A DNA stretch of 32,756 nucleotides from an uncultured Pseudomonadota bacterium (GTDB lineage Bacteria > Pseudomonadota > Gammaproteobacteria > Burkholderiales > SG8-39), in the NCBI GenBank assembly GCA_903895005.1, contig CAITSH010000356.1, positions 1 through 32,756 on the forward strand, written 5' to 3'. This document shows positions 1-8,295 of this stretch, piece after piece; positions within the stretch are counted from its first letter, which is position 1, and every line of letters begins with the position of its first letter. The position numbers and the translations under genes were made by a program. The notes below the pieces were generated by a model. The model searched no databases and was not told the DNA's origin. It saw nothing but the letters and a program-made list of their open reading frames with translations.

Positions 1-884
1 GAAATATCGCGGAGCACGTGGTCAAATTCCTTGACGAGCCTATGGGTGACAGCTCGCTGCTCCCGACTTACCTTCTGGCAAAGTTTGTGCGACGGCATGT
101 GGTGGTTGCCCTGGGCGGAGACGGGGGCGACGAGTTGTTTGCCGGTTACGCGCCCTTTCGTGCGCTCGGGCCGGCTGTCGCGTACACGCGGTTTCTCCCG
201 GAATTCGTACGCCGGGGCCTGCGCAGGGGCATCGACCACCTGCCGACATCCGATCGATATCTGAGCCTGGACTTCAAATTAAAGCGAACGCTGCGCGGGC
301 TCGCCTATCCCCAATCGATGTGGAATCCTGCCTGGCTGAGTCCGCTTGAGCCTCGCGATATTGAGGCGCTGCTGGGCGAGCCGGCCAGCCCCGAGTCGGT
401 CTATTCGGATGCAATCGAGGCTTGGGAAACGAGCGATGCGCCGGATCTCGTCGGGAAAACCTCCGAATTCTATGCGCGGTTCTACCTTCAGGACGGCGTT
501 TTGACCAAGGTTGACCGGGCGACGATGATGGTCGGGCTCGAGGCGCGCGCACCCTTCCTGGACAATGACGTTGTCGATTTTGCGCGCCGCTTGCCGTCAT
601 CGCTCAAGTGCCGGAACGGGCAGGGGAAATACATCCTGAAACTGGCCATGCGCGGGCATCTTCCCGACGAAATACTGGACCGCCCCAAGAAGGGATTTGG
701 AATACCCATCACTTCGTGGCTCAAGAATTGGGCCTTTCCCGAGCCGTCGCCAAGCTTGCGATACAACAAGGAAAAATTTTCCGCGCTTGTTGCTTCGCAT
801 AAGACCGGGAAGACAGACGAACGCCTTTTCCTGTGGTGCTGGTTGGTCTTGCAGGGCCATCTGAACAACGTGGGGACTGCCTAG
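1..884 (+). CDS. asnB: Asparagine synthase-type amidotransferase, C-terminal part (5' end outside window)
   Basis: The reading frame is open from base 3, so the gene begins upstream and only about 294 C-terminal residues are visible. They belong to the ATP-dependent amide-transfer (synthetase) domain of the class II glutamine amidotransferase AsnB family. Visible family signatures are GGDGGDELFAGY, the DRATMMVGLEARAPFLDN block and RPKKGFGIP near the end. The N-terminal glutaminase domain with its nucleophilic Cys1, and the first PP-loop, lie outside the window. Homologues inside polysaccharide clusters usually amidate a sugar acid or a precursor rather than supply asparagine. The glycosyltransferase neighbourhood favours that role here, but this is inference. 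The gene ends at TAG, 114 bases before the next gene on the same strand. Confidence 0.9.
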   Translation, partial: NIAEHVVKFLDEPMGDSSLLPTYLLAKFVRRHVVVALGGDGGDELFAGYAPFRALGPAVAYTRFLPEFVRRGLRRGIDHLPTSDRYLSLDFKLKRTLRGLAYPQSMWNPAWLSPLEPRDIEALLGEPASPESVYSDAIEAWETSDAPDLVGKTSEFYARFYLQDGVLTKVDRATMMVGLEARAPFLDNDVVDFARRLPSSLKCRNGQGKYILKLAMRGHLPDEILDRPKKGFGIPITSWLKNWAFPEPSPSLRYNKEKFSALVASHKTGKTDERLFLWCWLVLQGHLNNVGTA

Positions 885-998
885 TTTAACGACGGAGGGC
901 GAGCATCAACGCCGTGTAAGGCGGAACCCTGGCGCGCCTGCGGGCAGAGTGTTTTTGTATCCGATTTTTGAATTAATGAATGCGGCACTGGGAAGCAG

Positions 999-1940
999 AT
1001 GAACGAGAACGTATTGGAAAAATTGAGATGCCCGGTAACCCACGGCGTACTCCACGCGGAGAACGGCTATCTGGCGACGAGTGACGGCCTGCATCGATAC
1101 GGCATGACTGCGAGCGGGATTCCGCTTTTTGCAGAAAAGCCCCAATCGATCAACGCGGCGTCCCAGTTGGAGCACTACCAACGTATCGCTGAGAAATACG
1201 TGGAAAATTTGGCCTATCCGCATACGCAGGAATACACCGCCTACCTCGACCGGGTTCTCCTTGCGCATGTCCGGGATGCTGATTTGGCCGAGTCCGCTGA
1301 AATATGCTGCGGGCAGGGAGAACTTCTTCCTCTCGTGGGCGCCCGGGTCGGGATGGGCATCGGCGTGGATATCTCGCCGGCGATGCTTGAGGCGGCGCGA
1401 AAGAAGCACGCCGCGATCGAAAGTTTCTCATTCGTTCAGGGTGATGCGGTACACCTGCCGCTTGCGGACGGAGCTTTCAGCAGCGTATTCATGCTGGGGG
1501 GAATTCATCACGTCTCCGATCGGGTGCGGCTCTTTTCGGAAGTCTTCCGGGTATTAAAGCCGGGGGGGCGATTCTATTTCCGGGAGCCGTTGAGTGATTT
1601 TTTCCTTTGGCGATGGATACGGGCCGTCATCTATCGCGTATCGCCGACACTGGATGCCGATTCGGAACGTCCGCTGTTGTGGAATGAAACAGTACCGGTA
1701 CTTGAGAATGCGGGTTTTGACGTAAAAGTCTGGGAGAGCTGCGGCTTCTTGGGATTTTGTTTTTTCATGAATAGCGACGTGTTGATTTTTAATCGTTTGT
1801 TCCGTTTTATTCCCGGCATACGTCTGATCACCCGCCTCTGGACCCGTATTGACGCGCTGACGGTGAGCGTTCCGTTTCTGCGTCGATCAGGACTTCAGGT
1901 CGTCGGCGTGGCCGAAAAACCGGTTCGGGGGCGTCAATGA
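999..1940 (+). CDS. Class I SAM-dependent methyltransferase with Trm112-like N-terminal segment
   Basis: A 313-residue protein. The first 50 residues (LRCPVTHG, then DGLHRYGMTASGIPLF) resemble the Trm112-like fold often fused to the front of methyltransferases in polysaccharide clusters, but only one cysteine is kept, so zinc binding is unlikely. The Rossmann methyltransferase core follows: motif I AEICCGQGELL (about residues 98-108), acidic loop GVDISPAMLEAA, motif II/III region VQGDAVHLPLADGAF, and RVLKPGGRFYFREP. It probably methylates a sugar or a lipid-linked glycan intermediate. The substrate cannot be read from the sequence. ATG start with GGGAAG about 8 bases upstream. Its stop overlaps the next start (ATGA), indicating translational coupling. 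Confidence 0.85.
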   Translation: MNENVLEKLRCPVTHGVLHAENGYLATSDGLHRYGMTASGIPLFAEKPQSINAASQLEHYQRIAEKYVENLAYPHTQEYTAYLDRVLLAHVRDADLAESAEICCGQGELLPLVGARVGMGIGVDISPAMLEAARKKHAAIESFSFVQGDAVHLPLADGAFSSVFMLGGIHHVSDRVRLFSEVFRVLKPGGRFYFREPLSDFFLWRWIRAVIYRVSPTLDADSERPLLWNETVPVLENAGFDVKVWESCGFLGFCFFMNSDVLIFNRLFRFIPGIRLITRLWTRIDALTVSVPFLRRSGLQVVGVAEKPVRGRQ

Positions 1941-2281
1941 AGATTTTCGTCGCGTTTGCACTCATGATCAGCTGTACGGTGGCGGCCAACCTGCTTTTGA
2001 AACTCGGTGCGTCGGCACAAGGCGTGCCGCAAGATTTCCTCTCCAGGGCCCTGTCGTGGCAAGTCTTGTCCGGTTTGGTGTTTTTTGCCACGGCGGCGGG
2101 AATCTATCTGCTGGTCTTAACGTGGCTGCCGTTGAATGTCGCGCAGTCGTTTGCCGCGGCGCAGTTTGTGGCGGTGATTTTCGCCGCACGAATCTTCCTT
2201 TCCGAGCCGATCGAGATCGCGCAATGGATAGGTATTGCCTTCATTGCGCTGGGGATCACCATTGTCGGCTTGACGCGATGA
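1937..2281 (+). CDS. Small EamA/SMR-like membrane protein
   Basis: A 114-residue, strongly hydrophobic protein with four predicted membrane helices (about residues 2-20, 40-58, 66-86, 92-111), the size and layout of the small multidrug resistance/ArnE-ArnF group. Conserved-looking pieces are NLLLKLGA in helix 1, LPLNVAQSFAAAQFVAV in helix 3 and the terminal helix WIGIAFIALGITIVG. In polysaccharide clusters such proteins are thought to move undecaprenyl-phosphate-linked sugars across the inner membrane. That role is inferred from context; the glutamate essential for drug antiport in EmrE is not seen in helix 1. It starts within the stop of the methyltransferase gene (4-base overlap). Confidence 0.75.
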   Translation: MKIFVAFALMISCTVAANLLLKLGASAQGVPQDFLSRALSWQVLSGLVFFATAAGIYLLVLTWLPLNVAQSFAAAQFVAVIFAARIFLSEPIEIAQWIGIAFIALGITIVGLTR

Positions 2282-2365
2282 CCGCCCCCTCCCCGGTGCG
2301 CGGCAGCTTGCAGGCCATCCCGACCGGCCCGGGATGCCGGGCTTTCGGCTGGCAATGAGGGGCTT

Positions 2366-3241
2366 ATGGCGGCCGTAATCATCGTGCGATTGCGCGGCGG
2401 GCTGGGCAATCAAATGTTTCAGTACGCGTTGGGGCGTCGACTTTCCCTGGAGCGCAATGTCCCGTTGAAGCTTGATGCAAGCCCGATGGAGGCTGATTCC
2501 TTGCGCAATTTTGCGCTCCATGGATTTCGAATTCAGGCTGTGATGGCTGCCGCTACCGAGCTTCCCGGCCTGCTGCGCTGGCCTCCCCGGCTCGTACGGA
2601 AACTGGCATGGCTCGCGCGCGCGTCGGGGCGGATGTCCCTGATATTCGAACGCGGGTTTCGTTTTGATCCTGCAGTTCTTGAGGCACCAGGTGCGGTGTG
2701 CCTGGATGGATACTGGCAGTCGGAACGGTATTTTGAAAAATATTCCGGTCAGATCCGCAGTGATTTTCAGTTGCTCAATCCGATTGGTGCGGACCGCCAG
2801 GCCAGCGTTGCGCTCATCAGGAATACGACCGCGGTTTCCGTCCATGTGCGCCGGGGGGACTACGTGACGAATCCGGTCACCAACTCTGTACATGGCACCT
2901 GTACTCCGGATTGGTATGAAAAGGCCATGTCAAAGATGGCGGAAGAGGTGGTATCGCCGACTTTCTTTGTCTTTAGCGACGACCCCGACTGGGCGCGAGA
3001 CAATCTGCCATCACGTTGGCCATGCCATTTTGTCGAACCGCGGCCGGACGGGCGTGATTTTGAGGATATGCATTTGATGGCGCTCTGTCGCCATCACATC
3101 CTGGCGAACAGTTCATTCAGTTGGTGGGGGGCTTGGCTGAATCCGGATCCCGGCAAGAGGGTTATCGCACCGCTTCGCTGGTTTAATGACGGTTTAGTCG
3201 ATACTCGGGATCTTGTCCCGGAACGCTGGCAGCGAATTTGA
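2366..3241 (+). CDS. Glycosyltransferase family 11 (alpha-1,2-fucosyltransferase type)
   Basis: A 291-residue GT11 protein, the usual length of the family. It opens with RLRGGLGNQMFQYALGR, the standard GT11 N-terminus. It carries HVRRGDY (residues 160-166), the GDP-fucose-binding motif, then FVFSDDPDWARDNL and DMHLMALCRHHILANSSFSWWGAWL near the end. The expected reaction is transfer of L-fucose from GDP-fucose to a 2-OH of galactose or a related sugar during O-antigen repeat assembly, at the cytoplasmic face. No GDP-fucose synthesis genes (gmd, fcl) are in the window, so the donor must be made elsewhere or the donor differs. ATG start with GAGGGG upstream. The stop overlaps the next gene's TTG start. 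Confidence 0.9.
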   Translation: MAAVIIVRLRGGLGNQMFQYALGRRLSLERNVPLKLDASPMEADSLRNFALHGFRIQAVMAAATELPGLLRWPPRLVRKLAWLARASGRMSLIFERGFRFDPAVLEAPGAVCLDGYWQSERYFEKYSGQIRSDFQLLNPIGADRQASVALIRNTTAVSVHVRRGDYVTNPVTNSVHGTCTPDWYEKAMSKMAEEVVSPTFFVFSDDPDWARDNLPSRWPCHFVEPRPDGRDFEDMHLMALCRHHILANSSFSWWGAWLNPDPGKRVIAPLRWFNDGLVDTRDLVPERWQRI

Positions 3242-4392
3242 GAGTACTTCTGACCACCCCTTCTTTCCCCCCCAGCAACAGCGGGCTGGGGAACGCGGTG
3301 CATCAACAGGCGGCAGCCCTATTACGAATGGGGGTGAGTGTGGTGGTGGCTACGGGCGGGACGCGACGATGCCAGCATAGGGATGCTGTTACTGGCGTGA
3401 CTGTCGAACAGTTCGACGTGTCGGGTGCGGAATCCCTGCTCCATCCCGTCCGGGGTGATGTCGCCGGCTATGTCACGTTTCTTTGTGAGTCGGAATTTGA
3501 CGTCATCGTAATGCACGCGTGGCAAAACTGGGCGACCGATCTGGCGCTCCAAAACGCCGACAGAATAAAAGCCAAAAAAATACTTTATAGCCACTGCATT
3601 TCGACGAATGTCTTTTTCCCGAGCCAACCCCTGCGGTCCGCGATTCGGTACCTGCTATGGCGGCCGTATTGGTGGAAACTCAGGGATAAGCTAACGAAGC
3701 TGGATGGCATTATTTTTCTGTCTGACAAGGGCGATGATTCCCGGTTTTCGGATTTGGAGATTGCCCGGGAAGGCGGGCTAAAAATACATATCATTCCCAA
3801 CTGCCTGTCACCGGCGGCGCTTACCTTTCTGGGGCAGCCAACAGTGGCGGCATCGGAACGCGAGCAACTCATTTCCGTCGGTGCATATCAATGGCAGAAG
3901 GGCTTTGATTTTGTTTTGCATGCCTACGCAAACTCGGCGGCTAAGAACAATCGCCCCTTGAAGTTATTTGGGCAAAAGCACTCGAGATTCTCCGAGACGC
4001 TGTATGCCTTGGCCAGCAGGCTCGGGCTGGCCCCGGAATATGTAAGCTTTCACGAGGGCACGGAGGGCGCGGGGCTGCTGGAGGAGTATGCGAAATCGTA
4101 TTTGTTCATCTCTGGCTCGCATACAGAGTGCCAGCCCTTGGTGCTCTTGGACGCGAACGCGACAGGAACACCGTTTGTTGCGCGAGCTTCCGGCTGCATT
4201 TCGTCGATGCCCGGGGGGGTGGTGGCGCAATCTGCGAAGCAAGCTACCGACCAAATCAATACGTTTCTTGGAAGCCAAAATTTATGGCAGGAATCCAGTG
4301 AGTCGGGGCGTGACGCAGCGCGTCTCCGATATCATCCGGACCGGACAACCCCGCAGCTGATGGAGGCACTGTTGGGACTGGAAACAGACTAA
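3238..4392 (+). CDS. Glycosyltransferase family 4
   Basis: A 384-residue GT-B fold enzyme. The N-terminal half begins RVLLTTPSFPPSNSGLGNAVHQQAAALLRMG, the acceptor-side pattern of GT4 enzymes. The C-terminal donor domain starts near residue 218 (ISVGAYQWQKGFDFVLHAY) and contains SGSHTECQPLVLLDANATGTP, the position of the EX7E nucleotide-sugar motif. The TTG start overlaps the stop of the fucosyltransferase gene by 4 bases (TTGA), which supports this start and coupled translation. It probably adds one sugar to the lipid-linked repeat unit; donor and linkage are not predictable. Confidence 0.85.
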   Translation: MRVLLTTPSFPPSNSGLGNAVHQQAAALLRMGVSVVVATGGTRRCQHRDAVTGVTVEQFDVSGAESLLHPVRGDVAGYVTFLCESEFDVIVMHAWQNWATDLALQNADRIKAKKILYSHCISTNVFFPSQPLRSAIRYLLWRPYWWKLRDKLTKLDGIIFLSDKGDDSRFSDLEIAREGGLKIHIIPNCLSPAALTFLGQPTVAASEREQLISVGAYQWQKGFDFVLHAYANSAAKNNRPLKLFGQKHSRFSETLYALASRLGLAPEYVSFHEGTEGAGLLEEYAKSYLFISGSHTECQPLVLLDANATGTPFVARASGCISSMPGGVVAQSAKQATDQINTFLGSQNLWQESSESGRDAARLRYHPDRTTPQLMEALLGLETD

Positions 4393-4515
4393 ATGAGGAC
4401 TCGCCAAAAAATTGAGGTCAGCCGCATTGGTGAGGGCAACGATTCCATCCTTCGCTGGCCGGGCCGTTTCTAGTTCTCGCGCCGGAATTATTCAAAAAAC
4501 AGGACTCAATCCAGC
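4393..4515 (+). other. Intergenic segment with a 26-codon reading frame of doubtful status
   Basis: An ATG directly abuts the TAA of the preceding GT4 gene and opens a 26-codon frame ending at TAG (4471-4473), encoding MRTRQKIEVSRIGEGN and ten more residues. No family is recognised. It may be a chance frame. The rest of the segment holds AGGACT at about 4501-4506, a plausible ribosome binding site for the following TTG start. Confidence 0.2.
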
Positions 4516-5418
4516 TTGTCCGAGCCTATTTCCAGCCCGATATTGACCATTGCATTGCCCGTTTTTAACGGCGGACAGGCTTTGCGCCTTGCCGTGCAAT
4601 CGATTCTCAACCAGTCGTTCGAGGATTGGGAATTGCTGGTCATTGATGACGGCTCCACCGACGGGGGGACGGAATTTCTGAGTAACCAGAATGATCCCCG
4701 GATTAAACTTTTCAGGGATGGTAACAACAAAGGCTTGGGTGCGCGCCTGAACGAGGCAATCCAGATGGCCAGGGGCGGCTATTTTGCCCGCATGGATCAG
4801 GACGATGTGTCTCATCCGGAGCGGTTTTCACGCCAGATTGATTTTCTACAAGCGAATCTCTCGGTCGATTTGCTTGGAACCCGTTGTGTCACCATGAATG
4901 AGCAGGGGCGAATCACGGGAGTACTGCCTTCGGCGAGCACCCACGAGGAGATTTGTGCGCATCCATGGCTGGGCATCTACCTGCCGCACCCCACCTGGGC
5001 GGCGAAAACGGATTGGTTCAGGAAAAATCCGTACAGGAGTCCTGCGCCCTATTTTTGCGAGGATCAGGAACTGTTGTTGCGGGCAAGCACGACGAGCAGG
5101 TACCACGCAATTCCGGAATATCTTTTGGCCTACAGTGTGAGGGCCGATGTCCGCTGGGGAAAATCCTGGCGCACCCGCCTTTCACTCGCCCGCGTGCAGT
5201 GTGCCTATTTTTTTTCCCGCGGCGCCTATGTCGCGATGTCTCTGTCGATGGTCGCAGCGTTTCTGCGACTTGCATTTGACGCGATGAGGAAGTTTGCGAT
5301 CGTTGCCGGGGCGCCCGGATTTTTGCAAACGCGGGCGCCGGCGCCGCTCGGCGAGAGGGAATTCTGGGAGGAGCTGATTCCCGCGCTCAAATCCGACCGA
5401 AAGGATCAATCCGGATGA
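4516..5418 (+). CDS. Glycosyltransferase family 2
   Basis: A 300-residue GT-A fold enzyme. The N-terminal nucleotide-sugar domain shows LTIALPVFNGGQALRLAVQS (residues 10-29), LLVIDDGSTDGG (about 40-51) and the metal-binding FARMDQDDVSHPERF (about 90-104), all typical of inverting GT2 enzymes. EDQELLLRAS, about 180-190, fits the ED(Q)xxxxR-type acceptor loop. The start is TTG with AGGACT about ten bases upstream; no ATG or GTG lies upstream in frame. It is expected to transfer one sugar to the growing O-antigen or capsule repeat. The stop TGA sits inside ATGA, which opens a short downstream frame. Confidence 0.87.
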   Translation: MSEPISSPILTIALPVFNGGQALRLAVQSILNQSFEDWELLVIDDGSTDGGTEFLSNQNDPRIKLFRDGNNKGLGARLNEAIQMARGGYFARMDQDDVSHPERFSRQIDFLQANLSVDLLGTRCVTMNEQGRITGVLPSASTHEEICAHPWLGIYLPHPTWAAKTDWFRKNPYRSPAPYFCEDQELLLRASTTSRYHAIPEYLLAYSVRADVRWGKSWRTRLSLARVQCAYFFSRGAYVAMSLSMVAAFLRLAFDAMRKFAIVAGAPGFLQTRAPAPLGEREFWEELIPALKSDRKDQSG

Positions 5419-5501
5419 TGCGGGCAGACGGAACAGGCCCCTGCCGTATCGCGTACGCAAGGGACTTTGCGATGTGTTTTCATGGCCGCAATGACGCTTG
5501 A
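5415..5501 (+). other. 28-codon coupled reading frame between two glycosyltransferase genes (uncertain)
   Basis: Begins ATGATG overlapping the GT2 stop (ATGA) and ends TGA at 5499-5501, where it overlaps a TTG that is in frame with the next glycosyltransferase (TTGA). The peptide begins MMRADGTGPCRIAYARD and matches no family I recognise. The two end overlaps make it look like a coupling relay, but coincidence is quite possible at this length. Confidence 0.2.
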
Positions 5502-5542
5502 ATTTCACGGGAAGCCCGCCTTCTTTTTTTGGAAATCGGGAA

Positions 5543-6691
5543 ATGCGTAATATTTTTTTTGTTGCGACGACCCCGCTTTCGGCAAATGTCTTTTTGAAGA
5601 ATCACCTGGTCGCGCTTTCGCGGTGCTATCGGGTGACGCTTTGCGTCAATGTAAACGCTTATCCGGTTTCCCCATCATTGCAGAGTCACATACGCGTTAT
5701 CCACGTCGCGTTTGAGAGAAAAATCTCCCTTTTCCGGGACGCCCTTTCCCTTTTGCATTTGTTGTTGATATTTTTTAGAGAGAGCCCGGATTCGATTCAC
5801 AGTATTACCCCCAAGGCGGGGTTGCTGGCAATGACGGCGGGTTTATTGACCGGGGTACCGCGCCGTTATCACACTTTCACCGGGCAGGTGTGGGCGAACA
5901 AGCGAGGGTATGCGCGCCGCTTCTTCAAGGGCATTGACTGTTTGATGATCCGCATGTCAACCCGTGTTTTCGCCGACAGTGCGTCGCAGTGCCGCTTTCT
6001 GTCGGAAGAGGGCGTTGTCAAAAGCGGGCGGATATCGGTGCTGGGGCCCGGGTCGATCGCCGGCGTCGACCTTGAGCGATTCCGCCCGGACGCCTCGCTT
6101 CGGCGGCTTGTTCGAGGCGAGCTTGAGGTGGCGGACGACACGTGTGTGTTTCTTTTCGTCGGGCGAATTACGAAAGACAAGGGCATTTTCGACTTGGTTA
6201 AGGCCTTCCACGCGGTGTGCCAGGGCAATTCGCGGGTTGCACTGTGGGTCGCCGGGCCGGACGAGGACGGATTAGTGCCCGGGCTGACGGAGGCGGGACT
6301 GCCGGCGGGTCGGCGAATTCGATGGCTTGGCGCGACATCTCAACCCGAGCGCTACCTGGCGGCCGCTGATGTTCTGGTGCTTCCGAGTTACCGCGAAGGT
6401 TTTGGCTCAGTCATCATTGAGGCAGCCGCCTGCGCAATTCCATCCATCGCCTACCGGATCGATGGTGTGGTTGATGCGATTGTCGACACGCAAACAGGTG
6501 TGCTGGTGGAACCTGGGAATGTTGACATGCTCCGGGCTGCGATGCTGGCGATTGCCAATGATCAGGCTGTTCGGGCCACGTTGGGTGCCCAAGCATTGGA
6601 CCGTGTGACCCGGATTTTTTCCGGTAAAGTGGTTACTGCCGAATGGATTTCATTTTACGAAATGGAGTTTGCAACCTCGTCGCCTGGTTAA
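5543..6691 (+). CDS. Glycosyltransferase family 4
   Basis: A GT-B glycosyltransferase of about 382 residues. The start is placed at ATG 5543 (MRNIFFVATTPLSAN), where family similarity begins. A TTG at 5498 would add 15 residues. The N-domain has SIHSITPKAGLLAMTAGLL and YHTFTGQVWANKRG, a pattern typical of O-antigen GT4 enzymes. The donor domain begins with CVFLFVGRITKDKGIFDLV and carries VLPSYREGFGSVIIEAAACAIP, which includes the EGFGxxxxEA nucleotide-sugar motif. It is the last gene of the rightward cluster and converges on rfbD. Donor sugar not predictable. Confidence 0.88.
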   Translation: MRNIFFVATTPLSANVFLKNHLVALSRCYRVTLCVNVNAYPVSPSLQSHIRVIHVAFERKISLFRDALSLLHLLLIFFRESPDSIHSITPKAGLLAMTAGLLTGVPRRYHTFTGQVWANKRGYARRFFKGIDCLMIRMSTRVFADSASQCRFLSEEGVVKSGRISVLGPGSIAGVDLERFRPDASLRRLVRGELEVADDTCVFLFVGRITKDKGIFDLVKAFHAVCQGNSRVALWVAGPDEDGLVPGLTEAGLPAGRRIRWLGATSQPERYLAAADVLVLPSYREGFGSVIIEAAACAIPSIAYRIDGVVDAIVDTQTGVLVEPGNVDMLRAAMLAIANDQAVRATLGAQALDRVTRIFSGKVVTAEWISFYEMEFATSSPG

Positions 6692-6886
6692 CGCCAAATG
6701 CCCGCGTGCCGGGCTGACCGGTACTTTCGTGGAGACTTTGTCGCAACGCGCAGTTTGCTGTGTCATGGCAACCCGCGCGCGACGTCCCGGCGTTTTTATG
6801 TGGGCCAAGGGTCTGTTGCCGCCGCGATTGCATAAAAGTGCCAAAGGCGCCGTTCCGGCACATGCAAGCGAAAATCATCCCGCCCG
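6692..6886. other. Convergent intergenic region without a clear terminator
   Basis: A 195-base spacer between the last rightward glycosyltransferase gene and the end of rfbD. The only structure seen is a 5-bp GC stem (6700-6704 with 6710-6714) without a T tract. No convincing gene, promoter or strong terminator is visible. Confidence 0.4.
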
Positions 6887-7756
6887 TTACGTTCGTGAAC
6901 CGGTCTCGCGGACCGTGATTTGATGCATGCATTCGACCATGCTTTGTCTCCAGTCCGGTAGGCAAAAACCAAAATCCCTTTTAAACGCAGTGTTGTCGAG
7001 GCGTGAGTTGTGCGGGCGCGTCGCAGGAGTCGGATAGTCGGAACTGGGTATCGGTACGACGGCCGTTGTATTGCCCGCATGGCTCAGTATGGCGCTGGCA
7101 AAGCCGTGCCAGGAAACCTGCCCGGCGGCACTCAGGTGGTAAAGACCGCGGGCCTGCGGATGTTGCGAAAGAATGCGGGCGGTCGCATCAGCGATCGAGA
7201 TGCAACTGGTCGGTGCGCCAATCTGGTCGTCGACTACCCGGATTTCCGGTTTTTCCGCCGCCAGGCGCAGCATCGTGCGCAAGAAATTCTTGCCGCGCGG
7301 CCCATAGACCCAGGAGGTCCTCAAGATCAGATGGCGGCAGCCTGACGCCTGAATCGCCTTTTCGCCTTCAAGCTTGGTGCGTCCGTACGCGTTTAGCGGA
7401 TTGGGTATGTCGTGCTCTGAATACGAAGCCTGTTTGCTGCCGTCGAAAACATAGTCTGTGGAGTAATGTACCAACAGGGCGTCCATGCGTCTCGCCCCCT
7501 CCGCCAGGAGGGCGGGGGCTTGTGCATTTACCGCGCGCGCCAGGTCTGTTTCGACTTCCGCGCCATCGACCGCGGTATAGGCCCCCGCATTGACGATTAT
7601 TTGGGGCTGGCATTCGCGAACCGCGGCGATTACCCCATCGGCATCGGCCAAATCGAGTTGGGACCTGTCGTATGCGATGACATCGCCAAGCGCCGCGAGT
7701 GCGCGCTGTAGTTCGGACCCGACCTGGCCGGACTTGCCCGTGAGCAGGATTCTCAC
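6887..7756 (-). CDS. rfbD: dTDP-4-dehydrorhamnose reductase
   Basis: A 289-residue short-chain dehydrogenase/reductase that makes dTDP-L-rhamnose from dTDP-4-dehydro-L-rhamnose with NAD(P)H, the last step of the pathway. Visible: nucleotide-binding [29 protein letters not shown] (about residues 56-68), YSTDYVFDG with the catalytic Thr/Ser position, and the catalytic pair YGRTK (Tyr and Lys). Length is normal. The start is GTG, overlapping the rfbC stop by 4 bases (GTGA). It is the last gene of the leftward rhamnose operon. Confidence 0.96.
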   Translation of the reverse strand: MRILLTGKSGQVGSELQRALAALGDVIAYDRSQLDLADADGVIAAVRECQPQIIVNAGAYTAVDGAEVETDLARAVNAQAPALLAEGARRMDALLVHYSTDYVFDGSKQASYSEHDIPNPLNAYGRTKLEGEKAIQASGCRHLILRTSWVYGPRGKNFLRTMLRLAAEKPEIRVVDDQIGAPTSCISIADATARILSQHPQARGLYHLSAAGQVSWHGFASAILSHAGNTTAVVPIPSSDYPTPATRPHNSRLDNTAFKRDFGFCLPDWRQSMVECMHQITVRETGSRT

Positions 7757-8295
7757 GGGAAATATTCTGCATCGCGGAGTCGGCTTGCGGACGCGTCCTT
7801 TGCCGACAGCGTAGGGGGATGCTCAAACGGCCATGCGATTGCCAGTTCAGCGTCGTTCCAGATGATGGCCCGTTCGTGTTCTGGCGCCCAGAAATCCGTT
7901 GTCTTGTAGAGCACCTCGGCATAGTCGGAGGTGACATAGAAGCCGTGGGCGAATCCGATCGGAACCCAGAGCATGGCTTTGTCTTCCGCACGCAGCGTGG
8001 CCGTCACCGCACGCCCAAAGGTGGGAGAACTCCTGCGGATATCCACGGCCACGTCAAAAATTTCGCCGGCGACGACACGAACGAGCTTCCCTTGGGGTTG
8101 CTTCACCTGATAGTGCAATCCACGCAAAACCCCTTTGGCGGAACGAGAGTGGTTGTCCTGTACAAAATGCGCGGATATTCCGGCCATTTCAAACACCCGC
8201 TTGTTCCAGCTTTCCAAAAAAAAGCCGCGGGCATCGCCAAAGACCTGGGGTTCTATCCGGACGACATCCTGAATCGGGGTCGGAGTGAATTTCAT
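7753..8295 (-). CDS. rfbC: dTDP-4-dehydrorhamnose 3,5-epimerase
   Basis: A 180-residue cupin-fold epimerase converting dTDP-4-dehydro-6-deoxy-D-glucose to dTDP-4-dehydro-L-rhamnose. Diagnostic segments are [23 protein letters not shown] [19 protein letters not shown] (catalytic His in RGLHYQ), [30 protein letters not shown] and [13 protein letters not shown]. Length is the family norm. Both ends overlap neighbours by 4 bases (rfbA upstream, rfbD downstream), showing one tightly coupled rfbACD unit. Confidence 0.96.
   Translation of the reverse strand: MKFTPTPIQDVVRIEPQVFGDARGFFLESWNKRVFEMAGISAHFVQDNHSRSAKGVLRGLHYQVKQPQGKLVRVVAGEIFDVAVDIRRSSPTFGRAVTATLRAEDKAMLWVPIGFAHGFYVTSDYAEVLYKTTDFWAPEHERAIIWNDAELAIAWPFEHPPTLSAKDASASRLRDAEYFP

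Noticed and set aside
6700..6714. Short GC hairpin after the last rightward glycosyltransferase gene as a terminator
   Set aside because: Only a 5-bp stem and no T tract follow it.
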